From assembly GCA_937894775.1 (NCBI GenBank), contig CALAXC010000120.1, positions 1 through 24,016 of the forward strand: a stretch of 24,016 bases of DNA, read 5' to 3'. The translations under genes were made by a program, and so were the position numbers. Positions 17,019-22,993 of the stretch are shown piece after piece. The notes under the pieces were generated by a model that saw nothing but the letters and a program-made list of their open reading frames with translations, searched no databases and was not told the DNA's origin. This stretch comes from an uncultured Clostridia bacterium. GTDB lineage: Bacteria; Bacillota; Clostridia; Oscillospirales; CAG-272. Position 1 is the stretch's first letter. The number at the start of each line of letters is the position of its first letter.

Positions 17019-17058
17019 CAGGGGAAGAAAACGTTTGTTAAAAAGTTTTCTTCCCCTG
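17019..17058. terminator. Hairpin between converging genes
   Basis: A 14-bp perfect stem, CAGGGGAAGAAAAC (17019-17032) with its complement (17045-17058), and a 12-base loop. No U-tract follows directly on either strand, though TTTGTTTTTTG comes 10 bases later on the plus strand. It is probably the transcript end for the 16542-17003 gene. Confidence 0.5.
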
Positions 17059-17110
17059 CACTCCTTATTTGTTTTTTGCAACTTATAATAAAATAATTCT
17101 ACAAATATTT

Positions 17111-18508
17111 TTATTTTCCTACGCAAAAATGTGAAAATATCTGTGCTACTATATCCTCACCTATTTCACGTCCGTCAAGCTCTCCGAGTGACGACATAGC
17201 GCATTCGACCTCAACACAGCAAGCATCAAGCGGTACTCCGTTTTCTATATCGCAGACAGCAGCCGAAAGCTGTTCTTCCGCTTTAACGATCGCCGAATAC
17301 TGTCTTGCACCCGTAATTATTGCATCGTTATCTATGTCAAGCGTACCGTTTATAAACATAGAATCTACAATCGCGGGCAGAGCTTCAAAGCCTTGTCCGT
17401 CAAGCGCAGAAACGCAAAGCTTATTTTCTATATCAGATAAAAGCTCACTAAGATCGGAATTGGGTTCATCACGATAAAAGTCAGACTTATTGATGAGCGC
17501 TATACAAGGGACTTTCAATTCTCTTATATGTTCAACAAGCGCTCTGTCCTCACCGTCGGGTGTGCGTGAACCGTCAAAGACAGCAAGCACTAGTCCCGCG
17601 CCGTTTATTTCTTTCAACGATCGCTCTATACCTATCTGTTCTATCTTATCCTCTGTCTTGCGAATTCCCGCAGTATCGCAAAGATTTAAAGAGACCTTGC
17701 CTAAAACGGCTGTTTCACGCAAAACGTCACGTGTAGTTCCCTCAATATCGGTAACGATAGCCGCATCGTACCCAAGAATCCTATTATATACCGAGCTTTT
17801 TCCCGCATTAGTCTTTCCGCATATAACGGTAGGAATACCCTCGCTTAAAGCACGTCCCGTTTGATAGGTGGAAGCAAGCTCTCTTGTGTTTTTTAATGTA
17901 TCTTTAAGTATCAAAAGCATTTCTTCACGGCTTATTTCGGAAAGATCCTCATCGGGAAAATCAATTACCGCATATATTCCCGTAAGTACAGTTCGCAAAG
18001 AAAGATAAAGCTCGTCCATTTTCACACTGAGACGCCCTCTCATTCCGTTGCGCGCAAGCGAAAGCTGTGTATCGTTTTTAGCCTCTAAAAGAGCTCCAAG
18101 CGATTCAGCCTCGTTAAGCCTTATCTTACCCGAAATATAAGCTCTGCGCGTAAATTCTCCGCCCTCTGCCATTCTCGCGCCCGCACATAATGCGGCAGAA
18201 AGAACCTTTTGAGTTACCAAAATACCGCCGTGACAGTTTATCTCAACGGTATCCTCTCCCGTAAAGGAATGGGGAGATTTAAAATAGACCGCCATTCCGC
18301 TGTCTATACCATTCGTGTCACCGTCGGGCATAAATATTTCACCGTAACACATTTTCCCAACAGGCATATCGGAAATCAGCTTCCCCGACGCACACTTAAA
18401 TATTTTATTCGCTATCATAAGCGCATCAGCGCCGGATATTCTTATTATCGCTACTCCACCCTTACCGTACGGTGTCGAGATGGCGGCAATAGTATCAAAA
18501 ACATTCAT
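17111..18508 (-). CDS. mnmE: tRNA uridine-5-carboxymethylaminomethyl modification GTPase MnmE
   Basis: A 465-residue protein, the usual MnmE length. It has an N-terminal TrmE domain (FDTIAAISTPYGKGGVAIIR; folate/dimerisation), a central helical domain, an inserted G domain with P-loop GKTNAGKSS (231-239), TT (258-259), DTAGIR (278-283) and NKSD (340-343), and the diagnostic C-terminal FCVGK. With MnmG it modifies the wobble uridine of tRNAs, using its GTPase and a C-terminal Cys. I chose the ATG at 18508-18506 because AAGGG lies 8 bases upstream; the frame's earlier GTG overlaps the upstream terminator. mnmG, rsmG and jag, frequent neighbours, are absent. A complete terminator hairpin lies immediately before its ribosome-binding site. 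Confidence 0.96.
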   Translation of the reverse strand: MNVFDTIAAISTPYGKGGVAIIRISGADALMIANKIFKCASGKLISDMPVGKMCYGEIFMPDGDTNGIDSGMAVYFKSPHSFTGEDTVEINCHGGILVTQKVLSAALCAGARMAEGGEFTRRAYISGKIRLNEAESLGALLEAKNDTQLSLARNGMRGRLSVKMDELYLSLRTVLTGIYAVIDFPDEDLSEISREEMLLILKDTLKNTRELASTYQTGRALSEGIPTVICGKTNAGKSSVYNRILGYDAAIVTDIEGTTRDVLRETAVLGKVSLNLCDTAGIRKTEDKIEQIGIERSLKEINGAGLVLAVFDGSRTPDGEDRALVEHIRELKVPCIALINKSDFYRDEPNSDLSELLSDIENKLCVSALDGQGFEALPAIVDSMFINGTLDIDNDAIITGARQYSAIVKAEEQLSAAVCDIENGVPLDACCVEVECAMSSLGELDGREIGEDIVAQIFSHFCVGK

Positions 18509-18523
18509 CTTTTTATCCCTTAG

Positions 18524-18566
18524 AAAAACCACCGCTTTACTATCAGTCTATGACAATAAAGCGGTG
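18524..18566 (-). terminator. Terminator after the small membrane protein gene, abutting mnmE
   Basis: CACCGCTTTA (18530-18539) pairs with TAAAGCGGTG (18557-18566), and AAAAA at 18524-18528 gives U5 on the minus strand. The U-tract ends only about 2 bases before the mnmE ribosome-binding site (18521-18517), so it may act as an attenuator. Confidence 0.7.
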
Positions 18567-18590
18567 ACTTTTTTATTTATTCTTTTATTT

Positions 18591-18812
18591 TTAGTCTGCA
18601 AGAGCTCCTGCGTCATCTGCCTCGTCGAGCAAAAGATCACAATCATCACACTCGTCCAAAAGATCGTCACAATCGTAAACGAGATCCTCGCTGTACTTCT
18701 TAACAAGCTTGTAGATAATAAATGCGATCAACGCAACTACTGCAATTACTGCAAGCGTTATTATAATAATCTTTGCATAGTTAGTCTTCTTTTTCTTAAA
18801 AAATCCAAACAT
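18591..18812 (-). CDS. Small single-pass membrane protein with acidic, cysteine-containing tail
   Basis: A 73-residue protein. A basic N-terminus (FKKKKTNYAK) and one long hydrophobic helix (about 14-35, IIIITLAVIAVVALIAFIIY) are followed by KLVKKYSEDLVY and a strongly acidic tail with three Cys (CDDLLDECDDCD at about 48-59). It is preceded by a strong GAGGAGG site and a promoter, so I regard it as a real gene. Positive-inside orientation would put the tail outside the cytoplasm. Similar short TM-plus-acidic-tail proteins occur in Clostridia without known function. The D/C cluster could bind a metal; that is only a suggestion. Its transcript would end at the hairpin before mnmE. Confidence 0.75.
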   Translation of the reverse strand: MFGFFKKKKTNYAKIIIITLAVIAVVALIAFIIYKLVKKYSEDLVYDCDDLLDECDDCDLLLDEADDAGALAD

Positions 18813-18873
18813 TACCGTTCCTCCTCATTATAAATATCTTTTCCAATCGATAGCTCGATCACCTCTTAAATAT

Positions 18874-18901
18874 AGTATACCATAAATTTGCAGAATTGCA
18901 A
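18874..18901 (-). promoter_or_regulatory. Promoter for the small membrane protein gene
   Basis: On the minus strand, TTGCAA (18901-18896), a 16-base spacer and TATACT (18879-18874), with an extended TG. AAGAGGTGAT follows in the leader, but no start codon lies in range. Confidence 0.6.
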
Positions 18902-19034
18902 TATTTTTTTGAAATTTTTTTCCTCTTTCAAATTATTTTTTTACCATTTTTTTGAAATACATTAAGAACGGTAAATTTTTTTCAAAAAAAAGAAAAATAT
19001 TTTTTTAATATCCCTTTATTTAAAAAGAAAAATC

Positions 19035-19043
19035 TGCTATAAT
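19035..19043 (+). promoter_or_regulatory. Extended -10 promoter for prmC-ddl
   Basis: TGCTATAAT: a perfect -10 with extended TG, 45 bases before the prmC start. The -35 (around 19015) is weak. The preceding 130 bases are A/T runs with no gene. Confidence 0.52.
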
Positions 19044-19087
19044 ATATATAATTATGTGCATTTAAAGAAAATATATTCGGAGGGATT

Positions 19088-19951
19088 ATGACCTACAACG
19101 AAATCTGTTCTGCTCTCGCAGAAGCTGAAATTGAAAACAACCGTGGCGAAACGGCTATGCTTATATGCCATTTTTGCAACGTGAACAAAGCCGATCTCCT
19201 TCTTCGTCATGACGAAGACTTTGATTCGGAAGAGCTCAGAGCAGCAGTTGAAAAAAGATGCAAGCATTATCCGCTGCAATATATTTTGGGATATTGGGAT
19301 TTCTGTAAAGAAACTTATAAGGTAACAGAAAACACATTGATCCCCCGTCAGGATACAGAAAAGCTCGTCGAACTCGCAGTAAAGCTGTTACCCGAAAATG
19401 CAAGGATCATAGATCTGTGTACGGGAAGCGGATGCGTTGCAATATCTACTCTTGCGGCAAGACCAGATTGCCGTGCGGTAGCCGTAGATCTTTTTGACGA
19501 AACCCTTGCTGTCGCGCGCGAAAACGCAGAAAGCAACGGAGTCGGTGACCGTATGGGATTTTTGGCGCAAGATGTTCTCTATCCCGCTTTTATGGATTCG
19601 CTCGGCGCATTCGACTGTATAATCTCAAACCCTCCGTATATAGAAACACATCAGATATCACTTCTCGACGATGAATTGTTCTATGAACCGAGAGCAGCCT
19701 TAGACGGCGGTGACGACGGTCTTGATTTTTACAGAGTTATTATAAGTGAATACAGCGAATATCTTACAGATAACGGAATAATGTTGCTTGAGATAGGATG
19801 CGATCAGGCTAAATCAGTTGCCGCTATCGCCTCTGCCGCAGGTATGAGATGCGAAATATATAAAGATTACGGCGGAAACGACCGTGTGGCATATCTGAAA
19901 AAAGCAACACCGAGAACCGAAAATCCCGATAACATACAGAACACAAATTAA
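19088..19951 (+). CDS. prmC: Release factor glutamine N5-methyltransferase PrmC (HemK)
   Basis: A 287-residue, full-length protein. It has an N-terminal helical domain (1-80) that binds release factor, then a class I SAM methyltransferase fold: LIPRQDTEKLVE (84-95), the SAM-binding loop DLCTGSGCVAIS (109-120), VAVDLF (131-136) and the catalytic NPPYIE (181-186) that holds the target glutamine. PrmC methylates the GGQ glutamine of RF1 and RF2, raising termination efficiency. A GGAGG site precedes the ATG. ddl follows 45 bases later on the same strand with no terminator between, suggesting one transcript. The usual partner prfA is not adjacent. The annotation is secure. Confidence 0.95.
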   Translation: MTYNEICSALAEAEIENNRGETAMLICHFCNVNKADLLLRHDEDFDSEELRAAVEKRCKHYPLQYILGYWDFCKETYKVTENTLIPRQDTEKLVELAVKLLPENARIIDLCTGSGCVAISTLAARPDCRAVAVDLFDETLAVARENAESNGVGDRMGFLAQDVLYPAFMDSLGAFDCIISNPPYIETHQISLLDDELFYEPRAALDGGDDGLDFYRVIISEYSEYLTDNGIMLLEIGCDQAKSVAAIASAAGMRCEIYKDYGGNDRVAYLKKATPRTENPDNIQNTN

Positions 19952-19996
19952 CATATAATGTTATAAACTTTAACGATTTATAAGGAGAATCACACT

Positions 19997-21061
19997 TTGA
20001 ATATAGTTGTTCTTGCAGGAGGACTTTCTCCTGAACGTAACGTTTCGCTTTCTTCGGGAAGCCTTATTTCATCCGCTCTTCGCAAAAAAGGACATAAAGT
20101 TCTTATGCTCGATGTTTATGAGGGCATTAGCGATGTCAAAATCCCTGATACGGCAACAGATCTTTTCACATCAGATGATTCAATAACTCTTTCGGTAGGA
20201 AAGACAGCTCCAACAGCAAAAGAAATAGAAGAAATAAAAGAAAAAAACGGTAACCGCTCAGAGCTTATCGGACCAAACGTATTAAAGCTATGTAAACTGG
20301 CGGACGTAGTCTTTCTTGCTTTACACGGAGATATGGGAGAAAACGGTCAGCTTCAGGCAACACTTGACGTGTTTGATATTACTTATACGGGTAGCGGATA
20401 CATAGGCAGCCTTTTAGCGATGAATAAAGATATAGCCAAAAAGCTTATGAGAGAAAGTAAGATTCTTACACCCGACTGGATAAATTTCAATTCATTCGGT
20501 GACGAAAAAATGATAGATACCGCTATCAATAAAATAGGTTTTCCCTGCATAGTAAAGCCCTGCTCTTGCGGATCAAGTGTGGGTGTTTCGATAGTTAATA
20601 ATAAAGAAGAATTAAAAAACGCACTCGATTTTGCGGCAAGCTATGAGGATTCGGTACTAATAGAAAAACATATAAGCGGTCGTGAGCTAACTCAGGCAAT
20701 TCTCGACGGAGAAGCACTCCCCCCCGTTGAGATCATTCCAAAATGCGGATTTTACGATTACGCAAACAAATATGTAGCAAACGCAACCGAAGAAATTTGT
20801 CCTGCTCCAATAAATAAAGGACTTAGGGAAAAAATTGACGAAATAAGCAAAAAATGTTTTGAAGCTTTGTGCTTATCCGACTATGCAAGAATAGATTATA
20901 TAGTCGATAAAGATGAAGATGTATGGTGCCTTGAAGCAAATACCCTTCCGGGAATGACACCTACAAGTCTTATGCCGCAAGAAGCGAATGCGATAGGGAT
21001 CGACTATGATAGCCTATGCGAAAAAATAGCAAAGCTTGCTTATAACAAGAAAAACAAATAA
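19997..21061 (+). CDS. ddl: D-alanine-D-alanine ligase
   Basis: A 354-residue ATP-grasp enzyme that joins two D-alanines for peptidoglycan precursors. It has MNIVVLAGGLSPERNVSLSS at the N-terminus, ALHGDMGENGQLQ (109-121), YTGSGYIGSLLAMNK (130-144), SCGSSVGVS (190-198), YDYANKY (253-259; the omega-loop Tyr typical of D-Ala-D-Ala ligases rather than D-Ala-D-Lac ones) and EANTLPGMTPTS (313-324) for metal binding. It starts with TTG: AAGGAG lies 9 bases before it and the family's first strand begins right there, with no better start nearby. Residues about 43-95 form a longer N-terminal insertion than in the E. coli enzymes. It probably shares a transcript with prmC. Together with dat at 12203 it covers D-Ala supply and use. 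Confidence 0.95.
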   Translation: MNIVVLAGGLSPERNVSLSSGSLISSALRKKGHKVLMLDVYEGISDVKIPDTATDLFTSDDSITLSVGKTAPTAKEIEEIKEKNGNRSELIGPNVLKLCKLADVVFLALHGDMGENGQLQATLDVFDITYTGSGYIGSLLAMNKDIAKKLMRESKILTPDWINFNSFGDEKMIDTAINKIGFPCIVKPCSCGSSVGVSIVNNKEELKNALDFAASYEDSVLIEKHISGRELTQAILDGEALPPVEIIPKCGFYDYANKYVANATEEICPAPINKGLREKIDEISKKCFEALCLSDYARIDYIVDKDEDVWCLEANTLPGMTPTSLMPQEANAIGIDYDSLCEKIAKLAYNKKNK

Positions 21062-21071
21062 AATAAAAAAT

Positions 21072-21112
21072 GAGAAGATAGAGCGAAAAACAAAAAATCG
21101 CTTTATCTTCTC
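21072..21112. terminator. Hairpin after ddl
   Basis: AGAAGATAGAGCGA pairs with TCGCTTTATCTTCT (one G-T pair). The T-rich flank is on the ddl side (the U-tract for a minus-strand transcript), and no U-tract follows on the plus strand. It may mark the 3' end of ddl mRNA, but it is not a textbook terminator for it. Confidence 0.4.
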
Positions 21113-21121
21113 TGAAAATAC

Positions 21122-21150
21122 TTGACATATAAAAACAAATCTGTTATAAT
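21122..21150 (+). promoter_or_regulatory. Consensus promoter reading into the tRNA-Pro locus
   Basis: TTGACA (21122-21127), exactly 17 bases, then TATAAT (21145-21150). Transcription would start about 30 bases before the first truncated tRNA-Pro copy and 400 bases before the intact one. Confidence 0.87.
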
Positions 21151-21187
21151 GTATAGGCACGAAATGTTTTGAGTAAAATCAATATTT

Positions 21188-21206
21188 CGGGATGTAGCGC
21201 AGTTGG
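21188..21206 (+). repeat. Truncated tRNA-Pro copy 1 (5' end only)
   Basis: Nineteen bases, CGGGATGTAGCGCAGTTGG, are identical to the first 19 of the intact tRNA-Pro at 21563, with a similar ATATTT before them. The sequence then diverges in the D-loop, so no tRNA can form. Confidence 0.85.
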
Positions 21207-21357
21207 GTACGTTTGCGAGCGCACCCGGTGGGTGATCAAGCGAGCAATAAGGAGTGGCAGCAACTTGGCGATTGACGAGCCAATGGCGATGTCAGAGCCT
21301 TAGTTGCAACAGGAAGCGCAGCGGACAACTGCAACAAAAATAAAAACTAAATATTTT
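21207..21357. other. Hairpin-rich non-coding stretch between tRNA fragments
   Basis: No credible gene. Nested pairings are visible: TTGGC (21265-21269) with GCCAA (21279-21283), and GCAACT (21260-21265) with AGTTGC (21302-21307). It shares TGTCAGAGCC (21290-21299) with the element at 21687-21830 (21738-21747), suggesting a degraded relative. Confidence 0.5.
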
Positions 21358-21398
21358 CGGGATGTAGCGCAGTTGGTAGCGCGCGTGCTTTGGGAGCA
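21358..21398 (+). repeat. Truncated tRNA-Pro copy 2 (5' half through anticodon)
   Basis: Forty-one bases are identical to the 5' part of the intact tRNA-Pro, including the D-arm and the TTTGGGA anticodon loop. The match stops inside the 3' side of the anticodon stem. T-arm and 3' acceptor are absent. Preceded by ATATTTT as in the other copies. Confidence 0.88.
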
Positions 21399-21562
21399 AG
21401 ACACCGCCCCATTGTTATTAGATTTCGAAAAACGCCGAAAAGCCTTGTAAACACTGACTTTTTTGGCAATATATTTCCTCGTAATTTCTTCAAAAATAAC
21501 GGTTTGACCACATGTTTGACCACTTACGGAAAAACCGAAAAAAATCAATATTTTACATATTT
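21399..21562. other. Non-coding remnant between tRNA copy 2 and the intact tRNA
   Basis: No supported gene. It contains TTTGACCACATGTTTGACCA with an internal repeat, whose 15-bp core recurs at 22006-22020. The minus strand reads VVKHVVKP in one frame, which might be an integrase tail, but that is not demonstrable. No convincing promoter for the downstream tRNA is seen. Confidence 0.4.
21504..21518 (+). repeat. 15-bp direct repeat, left copy
   Basis: TTGACCACATGTTTG, repeated exactly at 22006-22020. The two copies bracket the intact tRNA-Pro and the structured element. Confidence 0.8.
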
Positions 21563-21638
21563 CGGGATGTAGCGCAGTTGGTAGCGCGCGTGCTTTGGGA
21601 GCACGATGTCGCAGGTTCGAATCCTGTCATTCCGACCA
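21563..21638 (+). tRNA. tRNA-Pro (anticodon TGG), CCA encoded
   Basis: A 76-base cloverleaf: acceptor CGGGATG/CATTCCG (one G-T pair), D-arm GCGC/GCGC with loop AGTTGGTA, anticodon stem CGTGC/GCACG with loop TTTGGGA (anticodon TGG, reading CCN proline codons), variable ATGTC, T-arm GCAGG/CCTGT with loop TTCGAAT, discriminator A and an encoded CCA. A strong terminator follows immediately. It is the only complete one of three tandem copies of its 5' part. Confidence 0.97.
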
Positions 21639-21675
21639 AAAAAGTAACAGGCATTGAATGTGCCTGTTACTTTTT
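21639..21675 (+). terminator. Terminator of tRNA-Pro
   Basis: A 15-bp perfect stem, AAAAAGTAACAGGCA with its complement (21661-21675), loop TTGAATG, then further T. It starts right after the encoded CCA. Confidence 0.9.
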
Positions 21676-21686
21676 TATTTGATAGA

Positions 21687-21830
21687 GGAATGAAAAGGAT
21701 TCGAAGGAGTGCGGTAGTGAATGACAGTCCGGTGGACTGTCAGAGCCGCACTTGACCGAGGCACGTAGAAAAGGCGAAATCCACTCGCCTTTTCGTCGCA
21801 GTGCCGAGAAAAATCCTGTCATTCCGACCA
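21687..21830 (+). mobile_element. tRNA-derived structured repeat element (candidate small mobile or palindromic element)
   Basis: Its ends pair with each other: GGAATGA-AA-AGGATT (21687-21701) with AATCCT-G-TCATTCC (21812-21825), a 13-bp outer stem. Two hairpins lie inside. One is AGTGCGG/CCGCACT (21708-21714, 21746-21752) around TGACAGTCC/GGACTGTCA (21722-21730, 21734-21742) with a 3-base loop. The other is GGCAC/GTGCC (21760-21764, 21801-21805) around AAAAGGCGA/TCGCCTTTT (21769-21777, 21785-21793). The right end is a 19-base copy of the tRNA-Pro 3' end, and the left end is an inverted copy of its T-arm/acceptor region. It encodes no credible protein. The fold is seen; mobility is inferred. 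Confidence 0.65.
21812..21830 (+). repeat. Duplicate of the tRNA-Pro 3' end (att-like)
   Basis: AATCCTGTCATTCCGACCA is identical to the last 19 bases of the tRNA (21620-21638), including CCA, and is offset by exactly 192 bases. Such copies are typical of elements integrated at tRNA 3' ends, yet no integrase lies between. Confidence 0.9.
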
Positions 21831-21933
21831 GTCGGCAGTGCCGACAGCCAAACGTCGCTGTCTGTGCTGCCGAATTTCTTTATTTTGCACCCGATGGCAT
21901 AGTTTTGTTATGAATACCCGCACCAAAAAACAG

Positions 21934-21972
21934 CCGAAAACGAGCTTTTTAAGACTTGTTTTCGGTTATTTT
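21934..21972 (+). terminator. Terminator-like hairpin with no gene before it
   Basis: CCGAAAACGAG (21934-21944) pairs with CTTGTTTTCGG (21955-21965, one G-T pair), followed by TTATTTTTTAT. Since the tRNA already has a terminator at 21639-21675, this second one hints at a separate plus-strand transcript or an element remnant. Confidence 0.6.
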
Positions 21973-22005
21973 TTATATATTTTCCACAAAATCCGCTGTT
22001 TTCAG

Positions 22006-22020
22006 TTGACCACATGTTTG
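22006..22020 (+). repeat. 15-bp direct repeat, right copy
   Basis: TTGACCACATGTTTG, the same as 21504-21518, 502 bases downstream of it. Confidence 0.8.
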
Positions 22021-22112
22021 CCTGATTTTTGGGCTTTTTATTGGATTTTTCATGGCTTTTTCTCGATCATTTTGAAAATCCCTTTTCTTTGCTTACTGCG
22101 ATGCAATTTTTG

Positions 22113-22140
22113 AGGGCTGACGATTGATTTCGTCAGCCCT
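22113..22140. terminator. Hairpin at the end of the TSUP gene
   Basis: AGGGCTGACGA pairs with TCGTCAGCCCT (11 bp, 6-base loop), 18 bases past the TSUP stop on the minus strand. No clear U-tract follows, so terminator function is uncertain. Confidence 0.45.
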
Positions 22141-22158
22141 TGCTCTTTGAGTCATCGA

Positions 22159-22890
22159 TTAAAGATAATTTACTGCCAATATTACTACACTCGTAACGAT
22201 CATTACAACACCGACCACTCGATTTAAGGTTTTGGCATTAGCCTTATTGGCAATTTTGGCGGCAATTCTCGCCCAAACAAGCGTAAACACAACGCACAAC
22301 ACGAGGCAAAGGATATCGGGCATTCCTCCGATCACAAAATGGCTGACACCTCCGGTCAAAGCAGTAAACGCCATAATAAACACGCTCGTGCCAACCGCCA
22401 AGTGCATAGGATATCCAAGGAAAGAGGTCAGAACAAGAAGTAGCATCATTCCGCCGCCTGCGCCTGCAAAGCCGCAGATAAATCCGACGAATATACCGCC
22501 GACGATTGCCTTGATCAGTCTGCTTTTGGGGGAGCTTTCTTCCAATTGCTCCCTCGTTTTGTTGACGGGCTTTAAAAGAAAGCGCAAGCCGATTATAATG
22601 AGTGCTATCTGCATCGTGCCGCTCATAGCCTGTTCGGGTAAAAAGCTTGCTACGAAGCTGCCGATCATCGTTACAACCAACACGCTCACAAGCAAAGGCA
22701 AACTGTTTTTTATATCTAAGTTGCCGCTTTTCTTATAAGTATACGCACTGACAAGGCTTGCCAGAACATCGCTGATGAGTCCAATGCCAACAGCATCGTA
22801 GGCAGGAACGCCCAAAAATGTTATTAACATAGGACCAATAACCGCAGCAGCACTCATACCGGCAAAACCGGTACCAAGGCCTGCGCCCAT
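22159..22890 (-). CDS. TSUP (TauE/SafE) family membrane permease, start region disturbed
   Basis: Open from the ATG at 22890, 243 residues of a TSUP transporter: GMSAAAVIGPMLITFLG, then repeated membrane helices, a central soluble stretch (NKTREQLEESSPKSR, about 110-124), the second-half signature IKAIVGGIFVGFICGFAGAG followed by GGMMLL, and LAVGTSVFIMAFTALTGGVSH. Family members move sulfite, sulfonates or other small organic anions; the substrate cannot be read here. The ATG at 22890 has no ribosome-binding site and omits half of the first helix. The frame stays open upstream (VVLIVTFFAG), and an AAGGA plus ATG (22922-22920, 10-base spacing) stand one base out of frame with it, reading M-L-F-stop. 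A single missing base after that ATG would restore a normal start and about 254 residues. A real frameshift and a sequence error are both possible. Confidence 0.85.
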   Translation of the reverse strand: MGAGLGTGFAGMSAAAVIGPMLITFLGVPAYDAVGIGLISDVLASLVSAYTYKKSGNLDIKNSLPLLVSVLVVTMIGSFVASFLPEQAMSGTMQIALIIIGLRFLLKPVNKTREQLEESSPKSRLIKAIVGGIFVGFICGFAGAGGGMMLLLVLTSFLGYPMHLAVGTSVFIMAFTALTGGVSHFVIGGMPDILCLVLCVVFTLVWARIAAKIANKANAKTLNRVVGVVMIVTSVVILAVNYL

Positions 22891-22993
22891 ACCGGCAAAA
22901 AATGTTACAATTAAAACAACATAGAGTAATGTTCCTTATTTTAAAAAGCATTTTAAGGAGAGTCAGCGATATTATGAAAGGAAAAAACTCTCT

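Larger units (their letters stand above)
21831..22158. other. Intergenic remnant downstream of the tRNA element
   Basis: No supported gene. It holds a short palindrome GTCGGCAGTGCCGAC (21831-21845), a plus-strand terminator-like hairpin (21934-21972), the right copy of a 15-bp repeat (22006-22020) and a hairpin at 22113-22140 before the TSUP gene end. Confidence 0.6.

Noticed and set aside
21300..21548. Minus-strand 82-residue frame over the tRNA fragments
   Set aside because: It overlaps antisense tRNA sequence. The VVKHVVKP-like string hints at an integrase tail but is in another frame and cannot be supported.
21690..21755. Short frame MKRIRRSAVVNDSPVDCQSR inside the structured element
   Set aside because: There is no ribosome-binding site. 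The codons simply follow the paired arms of the hairpin, so the peptide is better explained by the inverted repeats.
21838..22113. 91-residue plus-strand frame after the tRNA element
   Set aside because: It has Cys/Phe/Leu-rich shadow composition and crosses a terminator-like hairpin and a repeat, with no ribosome-binding site.
21160..22158. CRISPR array or attachment pair of an intact prophage
   Set aside because: The repeats are few, unequal and tRNA-derived. There are no spacers, cas genes, integrase or phage genes.
22232..22738. 168-residue plus-strand open frame opposite the permease
   Set aside because: It is a hydrophobic shadow of the TSUP gene, whose family motifs are clear on the minus strand.
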